Shown here piece after piece: positions 33,301-34,079 of a stretch of DNA of 34,079 nucleotides. The position numbers and the translations under genes are program-made. The stretch covers positions 1-34,079 of the forward strand of contig CANMLD010000023.1 in assembly GCA_947498315.1 (NCBI GenBank), given 5' to 3'. The notes under the pieces are model-generated. The model was not told the DNA's origin and did no database searches. It saw only the letters and a list, made by a program, of their open reading frames with translations. This stretch comes from Pseudomonadota bacterium (GTDB taxonomy: Bacteria > Myxococcota_A > UBA9042 > GCA-2863065). Each line of letters begins with the position of its first letter. The stretch's first letter is position 1.

Positions 33301-34079
33301 ACCCGCTCGTTGGCGACACGAACTGGATCTGCGTAGTCCAAGCTGGTGGCGGCTTCACCTGCACCCTCGCGCTCGGCTCCACCGGGGCGGGCGTCGGTCC
33401 CGTCACCAAACGCCTCGGCCTCCAGCTCGCTTCCGTGCTCACTGCCGCGGACCTCGAGTTCGTGCTGCCTTCGACCATCACCATCAACGATCCCGGCATC
33501 ATCGACTTGAATCCGCCGGACAACGCCGCATCGACGACCCTAACGGTCCTCGCGGGTCCGCTGATGACCCTTCAGAAGACGACCACGACGGTCCAGGCCA
33601 AGGTCAACGAGCCCATCATCTACACGCTCGCGTGGCAGAACCTCGGTCGTAACGATGCAACCGGCGTCGTCCTCACGGAGACCATCCCCGACACCACGAC
33701 CTTCAACGCCAGCGCGAGCGATGCGAATTGGCTCTGTGAAGGCGTCACGCCTGGCAAGAAGTGCGTCCTTCAGATCGGAGACATGGCCGTCTTCATCGAC
33801 GGAGACCCCATCCCAACGGCGCTCTTCGCCGTCACGGTGGACTCGGTCATCCCGCCGAGTGTCACCGACATCATCAACGTGGCAGCGCTCTCTCAAGACG
33901 GGACCAACGGGACGGACCTCGCGCTCGGCGCCGCGGGCGAGAAGACCGTCGCGACGCTGGCCCGAGGGCCCGACCTGGTGCTGGGGGCCACGTCGAGCAA
34001 GAATCCTGCCCTGGTGGGTGACACAGTGCGCTACACGCTCAACCTGTCGAATAACGGCACGGCTGACGCGAACGCCATC
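24348..34079 (+). CDS. Giant secreted CSLREA/DUF11 repeat protein, 3' end outside window
   Basis: A single frame stays open for 3244 codons to the window edge with no stop. ATG 24348 has AGGGAA at 24334-24339, 8 nt upstream. Order of parts: signal peptide with cleavage near residue 38 (APASA); a CSLREAI motif (CSLREA N-terminal domain) leading into a beta-helix-like region rich in GGAI and N/T turns (about 40-400); a 56-residue segment with 10 Cys (405-460) that ends EGF-like (CTCNAGRLGSRC); then 21 complete DUF11 domains and the start of a 22nd (from residue 461). DUF11 domains are Ig-like beta modules of large bacterial surface proteins. I infer a cell-surface or secreted filamentous protein for adhesion or sheath building. 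Anchor or sorting signals would lie beyond the window. It is transcribed divergently from clpV. Confidence 0.93.
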   Translation, partial: MRNTRPSTLPGHAFAPSTTAWAVLAMACTVGLAAPASAATINVDTTTDELSNNGTCSLREAILTAGEVATYDECGTGTAGEDTIVLAAGTYTITLTGAGEDLGATGDFDITTAVVLEGPSGVLTTIVGPANDRVFHVLTGGTLTLNRLAVDGGNITTQTALGAGVLVDSGTTFTANDCRFYDSDAGNNVGCNSDSDKTGKGGAIASSGTTVIRRCAFDNNKSQRGGAIAAGAGTVAIFNSTITTSNGNAGNSGCLSDEGAVFAEGTANIQLDNVTLKGNILDTAGGSGISVIGNTATVSYRNSIIADTCAITSSGNLVSDGSNQVPEAATICPSSSTGDITTAVAVGAYVNNGGLTSTMLPDAASPVINTGSCADSTLVANTVTEDQTAFTRVSPCDIGAFETRCSTDASCADSDTCTTDTCNRAVGCSNVTPASRCTSNGTCASSVCTCNAGRLGSRCEHTVSVSAAATVSAGVTWTVTPSVTNAGSVTSTSPIVKLTVPSGTTFASGTGCTAALDVVTCTLSNINAGATTSVAVGFLVDSTTAAGTAFSTTIDTTSFGEATGGISTSASASVVRTADLVLTATAPANVNAGANLTYTVGVTNNGPSRADSVEVAVPVPSGTAYVSSSIACVGGSTLTCSVGTLNLGGATSFTVVFSVPSNTAASTVLASTLVASSTSTETVPSDNTKSASTTVLRSSDLVLTASGPANATAGSTFTYSASVTNSGPSNASAVAVSVPVPSGTTFASASITCTGTNPLSCPLGAFESGGSGSFTISFNLPGTATAGTNLTSTLVASSASTDPASGNNSVPITTPVVRSSDLSSAASTAPSSVAAGASWLVALVVQNIGPADATGAYIETTIPSGLSYDDPSSTDACTTTGATSGSVRCPVTGTLAVNGSGSFTVAFLVPSTLAVASSISTTTTVASGSSDPTSGNNSVTLGGSVTHTSDLVLTVTPPTTVNAGATMTYTVSVTNNGGPSGADGVEVSVPVPAGTTFASSSITCTGGSTRSCAVGTVAVGATSTFTIAFTVPSATSTAVALVSTLVASSTSIESVPADNTKSASTTVTRDSNLAITGSAPTNVTAGGSLTYTISVANSGPSDASNVVVSVPVPTGATYASATVICTGTTTLTCTLGTVDNGGSAGFSITLNVGSSVAAAATVASSVVASSASTDSVAGNNTVALSSTAVRSSDLSSLNSTAPAAATAGANWLVTLQVQNLGISDAASAYVEAAIPSGLTYVDGASTTICTDAANNGKVKCNVTDALVVNGSATFTVAFLAPASLASGAEITTTTGVASASTDGASSNNSLVLSSTVARSSDLNVTGSTGPSTVVAGNAITYVIVAENLGPSNATNVDIDVTYPSGSSFDAALSDPACGDLVTKVQCSFSGLNSGASRSFNVVFSSAPSSVAGVALTSTVSVSSSSPDSVSNNDNKLISTDATRSTDLAGNTASGPTTVAAGSNWILTLPLSNLGPSHAANAYVETTIPSGASFVAGASSGTCSTVSSKIRCTSGTLSAGGSATKAVAFAIPSSTLSGDSLSAVVTTGSDSPDAVSTNNGVTVTGTVTRFDLNLNGMAASPTTATPAGTVAYTINYTNEGTAGVTGVTITETVPSNTRFDVATSSPTVWSCADQSAAGTTCTTTVGTVNAGGSSSVRFGVRVVNPVPAGTSTIANTATISSVGGIGVDADAVDDTRSLSINVTAAPFMTATLVDSHQSDVDSDGLVEPGDTIRYELAVANTGNTDASAVVFAGSIPANTTYVASSLKVNGSAVGGTVSSVAIGSVGGAASATVTFDVTVNSPIPAGVGSVSATGVVSGGNFTQFSTDDPSTVGASDATVTPVDAAPNLAVTKTTSSTNLSPAGTATFNLGTSNAGNQAATGVVLTETVPPGATYDSATSAPSVWSCANASPAGTSCTLSVGALSVGAGPSHKFVVRVLTPLTSPLTAIANTVTMADDLANGADPVPANNTASASASLAALPDAFVSVTSTTSEAATGATVSYVVSYGNKGTANIASQTVTLTVPPKTTFLPDQSSTLWNCSGAGVGGTTCSFLGAQAADSAATVPFVVKVDDTLTATDASITLALSTTIAGSPAQLDATNDSTTLVIPVRQAPDLQVTATAGAATVVAGQTVVYTASWKNIGTRTSSGVVLSATVPASTTYVVGGDTPAWTCPNGGAAGSVCTLSLGDLPTVTASPLTGQGNRTFTIVVAASVPEAFSGITATLSITDAGVNPSELNTTNNQAVVTTPAKAAPDLALSAVASGGSVTVGTLQVYTFTYRNIGAALSKGVKLTVNVPNNSTSNAAAVSPTAWNCPDSSAAGTACIFDVGDLAAGATGTVDFAVTVDSTFPRTVSNVVMTADLQDDPLDVTHVPEIVTSNNGASITTPVDKLPDLKVTMTAAVQGGGVVQTGSIITYTLNYSNVGNQTAFGGVLTQTIPLYTTFTPDGATSFVCPQGSTGGKNCTLSLLNLPPFASGSTTFRVMVDAALPAEATSIVSSASIAGSGNDLNFTDNTVSVTSSIGSAPDPAFITLSHNAPGAVVKPSDPIIYTMTYNNLGSAIATTVHLVVTVPPETSFRSTGSTAGWSCSPAAGQAGSVCRLSVGPITSNKSPTPTATFALLVDAEVAANVTQIPLTATIEITGTGELSEANNSQSATVNVTALPDLIISDIDDGNVTVGLGDTFTYSITYENVGRLNASGVTLRETVPVGTSFLAASSTQGWNCTPVAGLAGAVCTYTVGALAINTPSSVLFSVKVNNTLTKNEASLTNTAQILVGGAQAELSTVNNTITELTPVEPGPEIVVTKTADSTVVTTNQTVKYTLTIENRGTADATGVVITERVPANTTFVQGVDVNQNTSAPIVWGCATVAGGTPCPLTIGSLPKNGPPLKLTYTVKVNSSLNQVAKITNQVSIADDNASGDELDTTNDSFIQEVQVGGAPDLSVTAVASPGNVIAGALVSLDFSYRNLGSEPANSVTLAVTLPPKVARNPLVGDTNWICVVQAGGGFTCTLALGSTGAGVGPVTKRLGLQLASVLTAADLEFVLPSTITINDPGIIDLNPPDNAASTTLTVLAGPLMTLQKTTTTVQAKVNEPIIYTLAWQNLGRNDATGVVLTETIPDTTTFNASASDANWLCEGVTPGKKCVLQIGDMAVFIDGDPIPTALFAVTVDSVIPPSVTDIINVAALSQDGTNGTDLALGAAGEKTVATLARGPDLVLGATSSKNPALVGDTVRYTLNLSNNGTADANAI
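25728..34079 (+). repeat. Array of at least 22 DUF11 domains in two classes
   Basis: Domain starts I read are 25728, 26076, 26439, 26802, 27189, 27555, 27918, 28302, 28677, 29052, 29457 and 29877, then ten more to the truncated one at 33969. Domains 1-9 are 116-129 residues and most open with RSSDL or a variant. Domains 10-21 are mostly about 130-145 residues, many opening APDL or LPDL with a W-x-C...G..C.L.vG core. All share the N-x-G and TVP-x-x-T-x-F strands of DUF11. Confidence 0.88.
26076..28301 (+). repeat. Segmental duplication of a three-domain DUF11 block
   Basis: Domains 2-3-4 (26076-27188) and 5-6-7 (27189-28301) pair off as 2~5, 3~6 and 4~7. Examples: domains 2 and 5 both end with a VP-x-DNTKSASTTV stretch; 3 and 6 share NSGPS and an ASA..CTGT stretch; 4 and 7 share SSDLSS, A(S/N)WLV and a FTVAFL(V/A)P stretch. 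Each block is exactly 1113 bp, although single domains differ by one codon (363+363+387 and 366+363+384). Confidence 0.85.

Noticed and set aside
25391-33896. Many minus-strand ORFs of 80-250 codons across the DUF11 region
   Set aside because: They recur with the period of the DUF11 domains because the sense codons rarely include tca, tta or cta. They are antisense echoes of the giant gene.

Overview
The window is about 34 kb of GC-rich DNA with strong third-position G/C bias in its genes. The gene families point to a Myxococcota (Polyangia-like, former Deltaproteobacteria) bacterium: lipoprotein DUF1592 paired with a Tat-exported DUF1552 protein, a CSLREA/DUF11 giant surface protein, a MoxR-vWA operon with a DUF4175-like coiled-coil protein, an OPT transporter, and a ClpV-type AAA+ ATPase. 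The taxon is inferred from this content, not from a marker gene. No rRNA, tRNA, CRISPR array or intact insertion sequence was recognised.

Layout. (1) 1-2502: a soluble lytic transglycosylase whose 5' end is outside the window; its frame runs through eleven 15-bp tandem repeats. (2) 2614-11606: a co-directional operon: DUF4175-like membrane coiled-coil protein, MoxR AAA+ ATPase, DUF58 protein, BatA-like vWA membrane protein, a larger membrane protein with two vWA domains, and a tiny secreted protein. Three junctions are tight (GTGA and ATGA stop/start overlaps, one 3-nt gap). This matches the MoxR/Bat type of chaperone system thought to act at the cell envelope. (3) 11607-12012: apparently decayed DNA. 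(4) 12013-15446: DUF1592 lipoprotein and DUF1552 Tat protein, overlapping by ATGA; the second carries an AT-rich patch. (5) 15447-16472: an orphan XRE antitoxin-like gene among gene remnants. (6) 16473-18296: OPT-family transporter, convergent and almost touching (7) a methyltransferase-like protein with C-terminal TPRs on the minus strand (18300-19988). (8) 20258-21103: secreted SGNH/DUF459 hydrolase. (9) 21189-24035, minus strand: ClpV/TssH-type AAA+ disaggregase with no other type VI gene in view. (10) 24348 to the window end: a giant secreted protein, open for 3244 codons with no stop, built of a signal peptide, a CSLREA/beta-helix head, a Cys-rich EGF-like segment and at least 22 DUF11 domains.

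The envelope is the common theme: cell-wall turnover, envelope chaperoning, exported redox-like proteins, a secreted esterase-like enzyme and a giant surface protein. The strongest structural observations are in the giant protein (a three-domain segmental duplication of exactly 1113 bp per unit, and a near-universal cysteine pair absent only from one repeat that carries a calcium-loop-like motif). Next come an in-frame palindromic 24-bp duplication in the double-vWA gene and the AT-rich patch in the DUF1552 gene. I found no multi-gene system that I can call previously undescribed.
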